From Siphonodentalium dalli (taxonomy: Eukaryota; Mollusca; Scaphopoda; Gadilida; Siphonodentaliidae), in the NCBI GenBank assembly GCA_032622095.1, contig CP136067.1, forward strand, positions 96,278,707 through 96,342,706: 64,000 nucleotides of DNA. Reading direction: 5' to 3'. Under the pieces are notes generated by a model. It saw nothing but the letters and a program-made list of their open reading frames with translations, made no database searches and was not told the DNA's origin. Below are positions 1-11,182 of the stretch, in pieces. The first letter of the stretch is position 1, and each line of letters opens with the position of its first letter. The translations under genes and the position numbers were made by a program.

Positions 1-2628
1 CCAATCAGCCCTATAACTATCCAATCAGCCCTTTAACTATCCAATCAGCCCGTTAACTATCCAATCAGCCCTATAACTATCCAATCAGCCCTATAACTAT
101 CCAATCAGCCCTTTAACTATCCAATCAGCCCTATAACTATCCAATCAGCCCTTTAACTATCCAATCAGCCGTTTAACTGTCCAATCAGCCCTATAACTAT
201 CCAATCAGCCCTTTAACTATCCAATCAGCCATTTAACTATCCAATCAACCCTTTAACTATCCAATCAACCATTTAACTATCCAATAAGCCCTTCAACAAT
301 CCAATAAGCCATTTAACTATCCAATAAGCCCTTTAACTATCCAATCAGCCCTATAACTATCCAATCAGCCCTATAACTATCCAATCAGCCCTTTAACTAT
401 CCAATCAGCCCTTTAACTACCCAATCAGCCCTGTAACTATCCAATCAGCCCTATAACTATCCAATCAGCCCTTTAACTATCCAATCAGCCCTATAACTAT
501 CCAATCAGCCCTATAACTATCCAATCAGCCCTTCAACTATCCAATCAGCCCTATAACTATCCAATCAGCCCTATAACTATCCAATCAGCACTTTAACTAT
601 CCAATCAGCCCTATAACTATCCAATCAGCCCTTTAACTATCCAATCAGCCCTTTAACTATCCAATCAGCCATATAACTATCCAATCAGCCCTATAACTAT
701 CCAATCAGCCCTATAACTATCCAATCAGCCCTTTAACTATCCAATCAGCCCTTTAACTATCCAATCAGCCCTTTAACTATCCAATCAGCCCTTTAACTAT
801 CCAATCAGCCCTTTAACTATCCAATCAACCCTTTAACTATACAATCAGCCCTTCAACTATCCAATCAGCCATTTAACTATCCAATCAACCCTATAACTAT
901 CCAATCAGCCCTATAACTATCCAATCAGCCCTTTAACTATCCAATCAGCCCTTTAACTATCCAATCAGCCCTATAACTATCAAATCAGCCCTTTAACTAT
1001 CCAATCAGCCCTTTAACTATCCAATCAGCCCTTTAACTATCCAATCAGCCCTATAACTATCCAATCAGCCCTTTAACTATCAAATCAGCCCTTTAACTAT
1101 CCAATCAGCCCTTTAACTATCCAATCAGCCCTATAACTATCCAATCAGCCCTTTAACTATCCAATCAGCCCTTCAACTATCCAATCAGCCCTATAACTAT
1201 CCAATCAGCCCTTTAACTATCAAATCAGCCCTTTAACTATCCAATCAGCCCTTTAACTATCCAATCAGCCCTTTAACTATCCAATCAGTCCTATAACTAT
1301 CCAATCAACCCTTTAACTATACAATCAGCCATTTAACTATCCAATCAGCCCTTTAACTATCCAATCAGCCCTTCAACTATCCAATCAGCCATTTAACTCT
1401 CCAATCAGCCCTTTAACTATCCAATCAGCCCTTCAACTATCCAATCAGCCCTTTAACTATCCAATCAGCCATTTAACTATCCAATCAGCCATTTAACTAT
1501 CCAATCAGCCCTTTAACTATCCAATCAGCCCTTCAACTATCCAATCAGCCCTTCAACTATCCAATCAGCCATTTAACTATCCAATCAGCCCTATAACTAT
1601 CAAATCAGCCCTATAACTATCAAATCAGCCCTTTAACTATCAAATCAGCCCTTTAACTATCCAATCAGCCCTTTAACTATCAAATCAGCCCTTTAACTAT
1701 CCAATCAGCCCTTTAACTATCCAATCAGCCCTTTAACTATCCAATCAGCCCTATAACTATCCAATCAGCCATTTAACTATCCAATCAGCCCTATAACTAT
1801 CCAATCAGTCCTTTAACTATCAAATCAGCCCTATAACTATCAAATCAGCCCTATAAATATCCAATAAGCCCTTTAACTATCAAATCAGTCCTATAACTAT
1901 CCAATCAGCCCTTTAACTATCCAATCAGCCCTTTAACTATCCAATCAGCCCTTTAACTATCCAATCAGCCCTATAACTATCCAATCAGCCCTATAACTAT
2001 CCAATCAGCCCTTTAACTATCCAATCAGCCATATAACTATCCAATCAGCCCTTTAACTATCCAATCAGCCCTTTAACTATCCAATCAGCCTGTTAACTAT
2101 CCAATCAGCCCGTTAACTATCCAATCAGCCCTTTATCTATCCAATCAACCATTTAACTATCCAATCAACCATTTAACTATCCAATCAGCCCTTTAACTAT
2201 CAAATCAGCCCGTTAACTATCCAATCAGCCCGTTAACTATCCAATCAGCCCTTTAACTATCAAATCAGTCCTATAACTATCCAATCAGCCCTATAACTAT
2301 CCAATCAACCCTATAACTATCAAATCAGCCCTATAACTATCAAATCAACCCTATAACTATCCAATCAGCCCTTTAACTATACAATCAGCCCTATAACTAT
2401 CAAATCAGCCCTATAACTATCAAATCAGTCCTATAACTATCCAATCAGCCCTATAACTATCCAATCAACCCTATAACTATCAAATCAGCCCTATAACTAT
2501 CAAATCAGTCCAATAACTATCCAATCAGCCCTTTAACTATCCAATAAGCCCTTTAACTATCCAATCAGCCCTTTAACTATCAAATCAGCCCTATGACTAT
2601 CAAATCAGCCCTTTAACTATCCAATCAG
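1..2628. repeat. 20-bp minisatellite array, left block
   Basis: About 131 head-to-tail copies of a 20-bp unit, CCAATCAGCCCTTTAACTAT. The commonest variants are CTATAACTAT, CAAATCAGCC and CCAATCAACC. The phase is kept throughout, with substitutions but almost no indels, as expected of an array homogenised by unequal exchange or replication slippage. Each unit carries CCAAT on the plus strand (ATTGG on the minus). The array begins at or before the window edge and is interrupted at 2628 by a LINE; it resumes in register at 8342. No gene lies in it. Confidence 0.98.
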
Positions 2629-4711
2629 TTGAGGTCTATTCTTGTCATTTTTCTGAAAAACCATATTAAATGGCATTTGGCTAGATCAAACCAGTCCACA
2701 TGACTATAAGCATCAATTGAATATGTTAATTCGGTGGAAATTATATGCACGTGCATTGTGGTGGTGGCCGGGTGGGCGCTGTATGAGCTCTTCTTGTTAA
2801 TTAGTTACAGGTCTGAGTTTTGATTGTCTTGTGTATATAGTAAAATTATGTTTCCTATATTATGCCACGGGGAACTTGTAGCAAAAACATATTGAAATAT
2901 ATACCTTATATACTACCACAGGGGGAGTCACTAATTCGGTACGGAATAGCGCCGAACGACGTCAACGTTGATTTTCTGACACACTGCACCGATTTTGGTC
3001 GGATAAACGGTATTGTCGCGTATATTGCTATTTCCAAAAGTGATATAAACCCTCCTTACCATGTAATGTGCTGTAGAATGCCGATATAAACCTGTTTTGT
3101 ACTTTCAAGTGGAAGAAATCTTTCTAATCGAACCATAAACATGGCCTGATTCGCCATTAATCATGGCAAAATATGCCCTCTTTCTGATTGGTCGATATTC
3201 ACGTGGCTTTGTTTACGAAACCACGGTCAGAAAAAAAACATTATGTATATTAAATATCGACCAATGAGAAAGAGTCACATTTGCTAATACGATATGGGAA
3301 CACCGTGTGCGTAACGTAACTATCACAAGTATAACGTACTCTGATAACAACTTATCACCAATTTCATGCTTCAGACATTTTAAACATATCATCTTCGGCT
3401 TGTTTTATTTTATTTTTATGAAAAGGAATAACAAATGGGGTAATAAATATATATAACGACAAATAGAATCAAATTGGTCATTTTCTTGGTACAGGCAAGC
3501 AAGGTACGAAAATTGGTGAAATCTGAGTACGAACGTCGGAGTGTTCCCCTATCGTATTCCGTTAACCACCAACCGTGGAGTGCATGTTCACGGTCTGGTT
3601 TGAAGCAATTTTCTCACTTCAAAGTATACAAAAGTTGTTGTTAGACATTCCACTGCATTTGACAGTGTAAGGAGGTTTTTATTCACTTTTGAAAGAAGAA
3701 AAACAAGCGACAATGCCGTTTACGCGGCCATAATCGGTTCGGTGAGTCAGAAATGCAACAAATTTCGGGAATGGGAAACCGAACATTGTCTGACCTTGTC
3801 ATATATATATATATTATGTAAACACTGTTTTCTACAAAGTGCCTGTGTATTATGCACGCGGTGCGTGCATGGCTCGTTATTAATTCGAGTATGGGAGAAC
3901 AATAAGTCATGAATTAATCTCTGTTTCGCTCAGCACTACGCTCCTGTTCACAAATACTACGTCAACTCACAGGTTATGTATTATATACAGCTTGTGTATT
4001 GACTTAATATTTGTAAACAAACCTTTTTTCCAGTTTACTATGCATCCACATGTAATACTATGACCATTCAGTCGAGACGACCTACCTCCACACCGATTAC
4101 GCTTACCAATCTGCAGTGAGCGCGCACGGGACAATAAACGAAGGAGTTTGGCACGCTATCGATCGGCTATGACGACATCGAATCTATTTTTATACTAACA
4201 GTGACTGTTTATCATTTAAGTTAAAGGGCAACATACAGCCCCTCCAGGAAAATGGTTTGACCCGTACGCGCTCACTCCACTCGACCGTTATGTAATATGT
4301 TGTGACGATTCACATAGTAATTCAGTATCACTTAATTTGAAAACATTATTCAATTTATTGACATTATCTGAATGGCATACCCCTCCCGCCACGTAATAAA
4401 AACGTAATAAAATTGTGGGGTACATATGACTTAGTCTGGACTGGCATTTAACACGCCTGTGTGCTAGTATCAGATCAATTGAGTTATCTTTCTTCGAAAA
4501 CATAAAATTGAATATACAAAGAGCTTAATAGGCTTCAATGTAAATACAGAATACAATTAGCCAGCGGTTAACATGACATACGCCAACGTATACATGCACA
4601 TCATACATGACAATGTGAATAGTCTTGTTCATTATTTAATTGTTATTCATTTGTTTGTATACTTACTTAGTTCATCGCTCAGTTGTGTTTTCATTGTGAC
4701 ATGTTATAATA
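2629..4711 (+). other. LINE 5' region, no convincing ORF1
   Basis: About 2.1 kb between the 5' junction and the start codon of the endonuclease/RT ORF. The only ORF is a 75-codon stretch at 2862-3089 with no recognisable motif. I see no zinc-knuckle, PHD or RRM-type ORF1 protein. Two inverted repeats lie here: 3180-3199 with 3253-3272 (19 of 20 pairs) and about 3285-3302 with 3541-3560. The region is probably the promoter and 5' UTR of the element, or a decayed first ORF. Confidence 0.5.
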
Positions 4712-7700
4712 ATGGCATCACATAGAATAAGCATTGATGAGGTCAAGGAGAACCCAGCCATGGATTTTTCTACAATATATGAGGAACTTCTAAAACATAC
4801 CAATGATCCAGACGAAATATCCCCCGAATCACCATTTGATCTTCATGATCAAAATTGTCAATATCTATCTCCCTCAGAATTTAAAACCAAATACGAACAC
4901 GCTAACAATAAAGGGCCAAACATCTTAAACCTCAATTGTCGGAGTTTAAGTGCTAACTGGGATAAATTAAATAACTTTCTCTGTGAACTTCAACAAGAAA
5001 AGAACATATTCGATATAATAGGACTAACAGAAGTATTCAAAATACACACAAATGGTCTAGATTTCTCTCTAGAAGGTTACCACCCTCTCCTATATAAGAC
5101 GAGAACAGAGACCGACGACGGAAGAGGGGGCGTGGCAGTTTATGTTAATGACAATTTACCATATAAAATTAGAGACGATCTCACAATTTTTAATGCTCAC
5201 AAATTTGAATCTCTGTTCCTGGAAATATTTCCCGACAAAAATAATTCTTACATCATCGGTTGTATATACAGACCAAATACCGCGCCCTTAGCTGACTTAG
5301 ACGTATTCCAATCGTCGATTGAAAACATATTAGGTATTGTAAACAAAGAGCACAAAAAATGCTATTTATTCGGTGATTTCAATATAGATTTATTAAAGTT
5401 CGGCACACATAACAAAACTGAAAAATTCGTCGATACAATGTTCTCAGAAGGGGTTTTACCATCCATTACCAGACCTACTAGAATAACTGAATTCTCAGCT
5501 ACTCTAATAGACAACATTTTCTCAAATAACGTTTTGAATGATAACGAATCGGGTATAATAATTACCGATGTTTCTGATCATTTGGCATGTTTCTACATGC
5601 ATGGGACTAAATCACCGGCGCCACTTATGAGCTCTACGCGTGATCGGCGAGTTTATTCACAAAAAAATATGAACTTGTTCAAACAAATTCTTACCACATC
5701 ATCGTTTGATGATGTATACAATTGCCAGTGTCCAAACGAATCATACAACAGATTTATTACAACGTATACCGATGCATTCCATACAGCCTTCCCAGTAACT
5801 AATACTCACATCCCTAAAAGATTCATAAAACAAAATCCTTGGATCACTTCTGGAGTCCTAACGTCTTCGCATACAAAAAACAAACTATATAGAACGAAAC
5901 TAAAAAATCCAACCGATCTAAACATAAACAAATATAAAACATTCTGCAATATATATAATAAAGTCATCAGGAAGAGTAAATCGCTTTACTATAAGAATAT
6001 TTTCAATGAAAACAGGGGCAACATGAAAGCCACTTGGAAAATCCTTAGAAGTATAATCAGCAAGAATAAATCATCAGTCATACCACCAAACGAATTCATC
6101 AACAACGGCGAACGCATATCTGACCCAAAAGATATTGCATCCCATTTCAATTCATTCTTCGTTAATGTTGGACACAACATAGTCAACTCGATACCTCATA
6201 CTGAAAACTCACATGTAGATTATCTTACGGGCCATTATCCACATATTTTTAAACTTCTCCCTACAAATGAGCAAGAAGTAATCCTAACAGCATTCAAAAT
6301 AAAACCAAAACATACTCTTGATTTAAATAATATTTCCAGCAAACTTATGAAAGTAACAATTAATGAAGTAGCACAACCACTAGTCCACATAATTAATCGT
6401 TCATTCAAAGTGGGGAAATTTCCAGATGACATGAAACTGGCGAAAGTTATTCCAGTCTTTAAAAAGGGCGATAATTCTAATTTCAATAATTATCGACCGA
6501 TAAGTATACTTTCTATATTTTCCAAAATTATGGAAAAAATAATGGCCATCAGACTCAGAGACTTTCTTAACGACAATGATATATTGTACGAACACCAGTA
6601 TGGTTTTCGTAGCAAACACTCAACCTACCATCCAATAATTCAACTCCTAAGTTCAGTTGCACAAAATAATGACCAAATATCTAGAGATTCAACATTAGCA
6701 TTATTCGTTGATTTTTCGAAAGCATTTGACTCTATAAATCATGAAATACTCTTATCTAAACTATCCCACTATGGAATTATAGGTCTTACAAACGACTGGT
6801 TTCGTAGCTATTTAGTTAATAGACAACAATGTGTATGCTTTAAAAATACCCTCTCTGAAACTTTAGATGTTAGTTGTGGAGTGCCCCAGGGGTCTATTTT
6901 AGGACCTCTTCTTTTTCTAATTTACGTTAACGACATGAAAGATGCAACCACCCTCTCGCTACTTTCATTTGCTGACGACACAACCCTATATACATATGGT
7001 AATAACACACACGACTTAAAAGCGTATATGAATACCGAAATAGCTAAATTCTTCGAATGGTGTTGTGCAAATTATATACAAATAAATCCTTCAAAATGTA
7101 AATATATTCTCTTTCATCCTATGAACAACTCGCATAGGGGCGATAATCTATCACTTAGGATCAACAACACCGAAATTACACAGGTTGGTAACACGAGACA
7201 CGAACAATCATTAACATATTTAGGTGTGAAATTGGATGAAAATTTGAAATTTCATCATCACATAAATCATGTGTGCGCTAGAATTGCCAGCGCAAATTAT
7301 AGTCTGAATAAAATTAAGCACTTCTTACCACGCGAAGCACTCAAATCGTTATACTATGCAATAGTCCACAGTCATTTGATGTATGCTATACATATATGGG
7401 GAAATTCGAATAAAAGTGATAGAGTATTCAAACTGCAGAAAAAATCCATGCGCATAATAAACAATAAAAAATACAATAGTCACACAGATCCGCTATTTAA
7501 AACAAATGACATTTTAAAATTTAATGATATCTATACCCTGCATTCAAATCTCATTGTGCATGACTGGTTTCATGACCAGTTACCAAATTCATTTGAAAAT
7601 TTCTTCACAAGTTCCCAAAATGACACGCGACAAGATGGTATGCTCAAATCTGGGACACCGAAAAGTGTCTTCTCGGAAAACTTACCAGAACACTATCTTC

Positions 7701-7849
7701 CGAAGATGTGGAATTCCCTGGACGACAAACTAAAACGTCTTCCAACACGAACAATGTTCAAAAATGATTACTCTCGAAATAGGCTATCTTCATATCAACT
7801 GAATCCCAAATGTACATACAAAAATTGTCCTGACTGCAACGATGTGTAA
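4712..7849 (+). CDS. LINE ORF: APE-type endonuclease plus reverse transcriptase
   Basis: Intact 1045-residue polyprotein for target-primed reverse transcription. Residues about 68-295 form an apurinic-endonuclease-like domain: LNLNCRSL (73-80), catalytic Glu in LTEVF (Glu107), YRP (186-188), GDFNID (221-226) and the terminal SDHL (288-291). Residues about 540-800 form the reverse transcriptase: KKGD...NYRPIS, the first catalytic Asp in LFVDFSKAFDSINHEIL (Asp667), PQGSILGPLLF (from 725) and FADD (753-756). The C-terminus ends in a small Cys motif, CTYKNCPDC. All key residues are present and no stop or frameshift interrupts the ORF, so the copy may still be competent. The layout fits the Jockey/CR1/L2 superfamily; I cannot choose the clade without a tree. 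The ATG at 4712 gives the longest ORF. Confidence 0.95.
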   Translation: MASHRISIDEVKENPAMDFSTIYEELLKHTNDPDEISPESPFDLHDQNCQYLSPSEFKTKYEHANNKGPNILNLNCRSLSANWDKLNNFLCELQQEKNIFDIIGLTEVFKIHTNGLDFSLEGYHPLLYKTRTETDDGRGGVAVYVNDNLPYKIRDDLTIFNAHKFESLFLEIFPDKNNSYIIGCIYRPNTAPLADLDVFQSSIENILGIVNKEHKKCYLFGDFNIDLLKFGTHNKTEKFVDTMFSEGVLPSITRPTRITEFSATLIDNIFSNNVLNDNESGIIITDVSDHLACFYMHGTKSPAPLMSSTRDRRVYSQKNMNLFKQILTTSSFDDVYNCQCPNESYNRFITTYTDAFHTAFPVTNTHIPKRFIKQNPWITSGVLTSSHTKNKLYRTKLKNPTDLNINKYKTFCNIYNKVIRKSKSLYYKNIFNENRGNMKATWKILRSIISKNKSSVIPPNEFINNGERISDPKDIASHFNSFFVNVGHNIVNSIPHTENSHVDYLTGHYPHIFKLLPTNEQEVILTAFKIKPKHTLDLNNISSKLMKVTINEVAQPLVHIINRSFKVGKFPDDMKLAKVIPVFKKGDNSNFNNYRPISILSIFSKIMEKIMAIRLRDFLNDNDILYEHQYGFRSKHSTYHPIIQLLSSVAQNNDQISRDSTLALFVDFSKAFDSINHEILLSKLSHYGIIGLTNDWFRSYLVNRQQCVCFKNTLSETLDVSCGVPQGSILGPLLFLIYVNDMKDATTLSLLSFADDTTLYTYGNNTHDLKAYMNTEIAKFFEWCCANYIQINPSKCKYILFHPMNNSHRGDNLSLRINNTEITQVGNTRHEQSLTYLGVKLDENLKFHHHINHVCARIASANYSLNKIKHFLPREALKSLYYAIVHSHLMYAIHIWGNSNKSDRVFKLQKKSMRIINNKKYNSHTDPLFKTNDILKFNDIYTLHSNLIVHDWFHDQLPNSFENFFTSSQNDTRQDGMLKSGTPKSVFSENLPEHYLPKMWNSLDDKLKRLPTRTMFKNDYSRNRLSSYQLNPKCTYKNCPDCNDV

Positions 7850-8341
7850 TAAGTAGTATAATATTCGTATAGCGATAACTGACATTGTATAACAAGAGAG
7901 AATGATAGATAATACAAGTGCATCATCACCCTATCGCAGGAAATACATGAATGTATTATTCGAATGCCTTGTCCGACCTATTGGTTAAACAATTATCATT
8001 CTCCGCTGGCCTCATCCACATATCCATACTCCACATGCTTGTACTTTACATACCATATCACAAACTGAGCGATGAACGGTGAACGACAAACGAATTATAC
8101 TATTATTTATTAAAAAACAGACATTTATATACCAATTTTTAAAGTTAACAAGACAAAACCTAGATAAATTAAAATTATTATTACATGTATAGTTATATTA
8201 CTTTTCAACGGGGACGGCAGGTAGACAACCTTCTTGGTTATGCTGTCCCCGATAGCTCATTGAATGTTATACTATTACACTGTGTATATAATTGTAAATA
8301 TCATATGAATGAGTTATGAATAAATAATCATAGTCATAGTC

Positions 8342-9445
8342 ATCAGTCCTATAGCTATCCAATCAGCCCTTTAACTATCCAATCAGCCCTTTAACTATCA
8401 AATCAGCCCTATAACTATCCAATCAGCCCTTAAACTATCCAATCAGTCCTATAGCTATCCAATCAGCCCTTTAACTATCCAATCAGCCCTATAACTATCC
8501 AATCAGCCATATAACTATCCAATCAGCCCTTTAACTATCCAATCAGCCCTATAACTATCCAATCAGCCCTATAACTATCCAATCAGCCCTATAACTATCA
8601 AATCAGCCCTTTAACTATCCAATAAGCCATTTAACTATCCAATCAGCGCTTTAACTATCAAATCAGCCCTATAACTATCAAATCAGCTCTTTAACTATCC
8701 AATCAGTCCTATAGCTATCAAATCAGCCCTTTAACTATCCAATCAGCCCTATAACTATCAAATCAACCCTATAACTATCCAATCAGCCCTTTAACTATCA
8801 AATCAGCCCTTTAACTATCAAATCAGCCCTATAACTATCCAATCAGCCCTTTAACTATCCAATCAGTCCTATAGCTATCCAATCAGCCCTATAACTATCC
8901 AATCAGCCCTATAACTATCAAATCAGCCCTTTAACTATCCAATCAGCCCTTTAACTATCCAATCAGTCCTATAGCTATCAAATCAGCCCTATAACTATCC
9001 AATCAGCCCTATAACTATCCAATCAGCCATATAACTATCCAATCAGCCCTTTAACTATCCAATCAGCCCTATAACTATCCAATCAGCCCTATAACTATCC
9101 AATCAGCCCTATAGCTATCCAATCAGCCCTATAACTATCCAATCAGCCCTATAACTATCAAATCAGCCCTTTAACTATCCAATCAGCCCTTTAACTATCC
9201 AATCAGTCCTATAGCTATCCAATCAGCCCTATAACTATCCAATCAGCCCTATAACTATCCAATCAGCCATATAACTATCCAATCAGCCCTTTAACTATCC
9301 AATCAGCCCTATAACTATCCAATCAGCCCTATAACTATCCAATCAGCCCTATAACTATCCAATCAGCCCTATAACTATCCAATCAGCCATATAACTATCC
9401 AATCAGCCCTATAGCTATCCAATCAGCCCTTTAACTATCCAATCA
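8342..9445. repeat. 20-bp minisatellite array, right block
   Basis: Continuation of the 20-bp array after the LINE, about 55 units. Units here more often read CCTATAGCTAT, a variant not seen in the left block. Longer higher-order blocks of several units recur (for example around 8860-9000 and 9180-9270), so part of this block grew by duplicating multi-unit segments. The array ends at about 9445 in ordinary sequence. Confidence 0.97.
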
Positions 9446-11182
9446 CAGATTAATTAAGGCTGCGTTGCCGTGCTAATTTTAACATTGATTTTTTATAAGA
9501 AAGTAAATTTTCCCAAATAGAAGCTGAATTCTCAAACCAATTGATTTGTCAGGAAGATGGAACATTTATCTTGTACATTTTAAGGGAAATATAGCAGATG
9601 GGGTCCCTGTCACCTACAAAAGTACTGAACGGCACACATGTTTTTAAAATGTGCTGAATGATACACATGGTTGCTATCGGCACTAACAGTTACTTGAAAT
9701 GTGTTCCTGAAGGTCTGGCGCCCATCAACAGTTTGTTTTCAGTCATTTTAATGTTAATTAAAACGTAAATAATTTTTCTCCAACAGAAATCATGGCAAAT
9801 GCGAAAACTAAACTTCATTTAGAACGAGATTTCAAAACATGTGTATCATTCAGCACATTTTCAAAACCTGTACCCTTCACTGTACACTTCAGAAGATTTT
9901 TTGGTGAATGACCGCTTTAGCAAAAAGATAGCATCAACGCAATTTTGGACACTTCCTACAAGTTTGTACACGACTATATATTGTTAGGTTTCATAGTATA
10001 TTTAAAATCTGTACTCGGAATTTGTGTGTCCATTTAGAAGTGTTTAAAACAAATTTTAGCATCACTGACATTAGCTAAGTCAATTTAAACATCGACAGAA
10101 CTATATTTGACTTTGGTCAGTCTGATAAATATCCAGATTACATCTCATTACTTTCAACTACGTCTGACGACACTGTGATTCTATCTGATCTCAGAGATGA
10201 AGAGGGAATTTCATTTTTTTGGTGAAAACTCATTAATATTCATAAGGTAATGTTTATCATTGTGAAACACACAGAGATCTACACACGTGTGCCTGAGGTC
10301 ATGTAAACAGGCAAGAGTATTCACTCTTCCTCTAACCAATTTCCGTGCAATAAAATACTCATTTCAAGGTTTGCTTCACTACACATGCAGAATACAAGTT
10401 TCGCCATTCAGATGCAATATAATAAAGAACAATGTAATGAAAATATAGCGATAAAGCATGTTATAATAAATATTATTGAGGTGTACCGCGGTCATGTGGC
10501 GTCATCTCCTTATTTAGAATACGTGCTTGACAATTTTACTATTCAAATTACTCGAAGTTGTAATGACCCTTATTTGGCACGCGACGTATTATCCATAGGT
10601 TAGGAGAAAATACTATTTTTTAAAATATCTTTGCAAATACAATTCTATTATGTATATAGTTGTTCTGTTTGATCGTTCACCAATTTTGAATAAACGTACG
10701 TTAGTTTTGATTTTGAATATACGACATTTGGTCAGTTAAGATGCGCGATGCTAACGTGTAGTTTATTCAATAACTTCATGAGATTGCAGTCAAATACCGC
10801 GGGTGTGGCTTGTATGAATAAGTGAATATTAATTGATATTGCAGGAAGCAATTCATTGGTCAAGCATTGGCTGGATTTCTGCCCTTTGAAATAATTTTAA
10901 CCATGTGAGTCTTTAGACCGTAAGTTGATTGAAATGAAACACGGTCTAATAGACTCGACTTTGGTGTGCATATGTGTAAGATCATAAGCATCTAACAGAA
11001 ATAAATAAACCTGGGGCGAGCCTAAATATCAGGGAGGGGAGGGTGGGGGCAGGAGTGATGATAAACCAGGTATACATTTGTAATTAATTTAATTGAAGTA
11101 CTTAAATTTACGTCAATGAAACAAAAATCGAAAGTGTCAATGTAGCTCAACTTGGGAATTAATTTTATGCTGAACAGTCAAT
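9446..11182. other. Intergenic sequence with a dispersed-repeat fragment
   Basis: AT-rich sequence without a supportable gene; the longest ORF (72 codons at 10385-10603) has no recognisable motif. About 9690-9870 is a fragment of a dispersed family also seen at about 29140-29245 and 37570-37725: a TCTGGC..CC.. segment, then AGTTTGTTTTCAGT, then ACAGAAATCATG. Nothing else stands out. Confidence 0.6.

Larger units (their letters stand above)
2629..8341 (+). mobile_element. LINE retrotransposon inserted in the minisatellite
   Basis: A non-LTR retrotransposon of about 5.7 kb that splits the 20-bp minisatellite. ATCAG is found at both junctions (2624-2628 and 8342-8346), which reads as a 5-bp target-site duplication because a unit has this string once. 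It has a 2.1-kb 5' region, one large ORF (4712-7849), and a 3' UTR with a G/C-rich stem-loop (about 8209-8252, GGGGACGGCAG against CTGTCCCC). The 3' end is a short (TCATAG)n tail rather than poly(A), a style known in the CR1/L2 group. The intact ORF suggests recent insertion. Whether all of the 5' 2.1 kb belongs to the LINE is inferred from the absence of another junction. Confidence 0.85.

Noticed and set aside
1-2628. CRISPR-like regular repeats
   Set aside because: There are no spacers: the 20-bp unit follows itself directly. It is a minisatellite in animal DNA.
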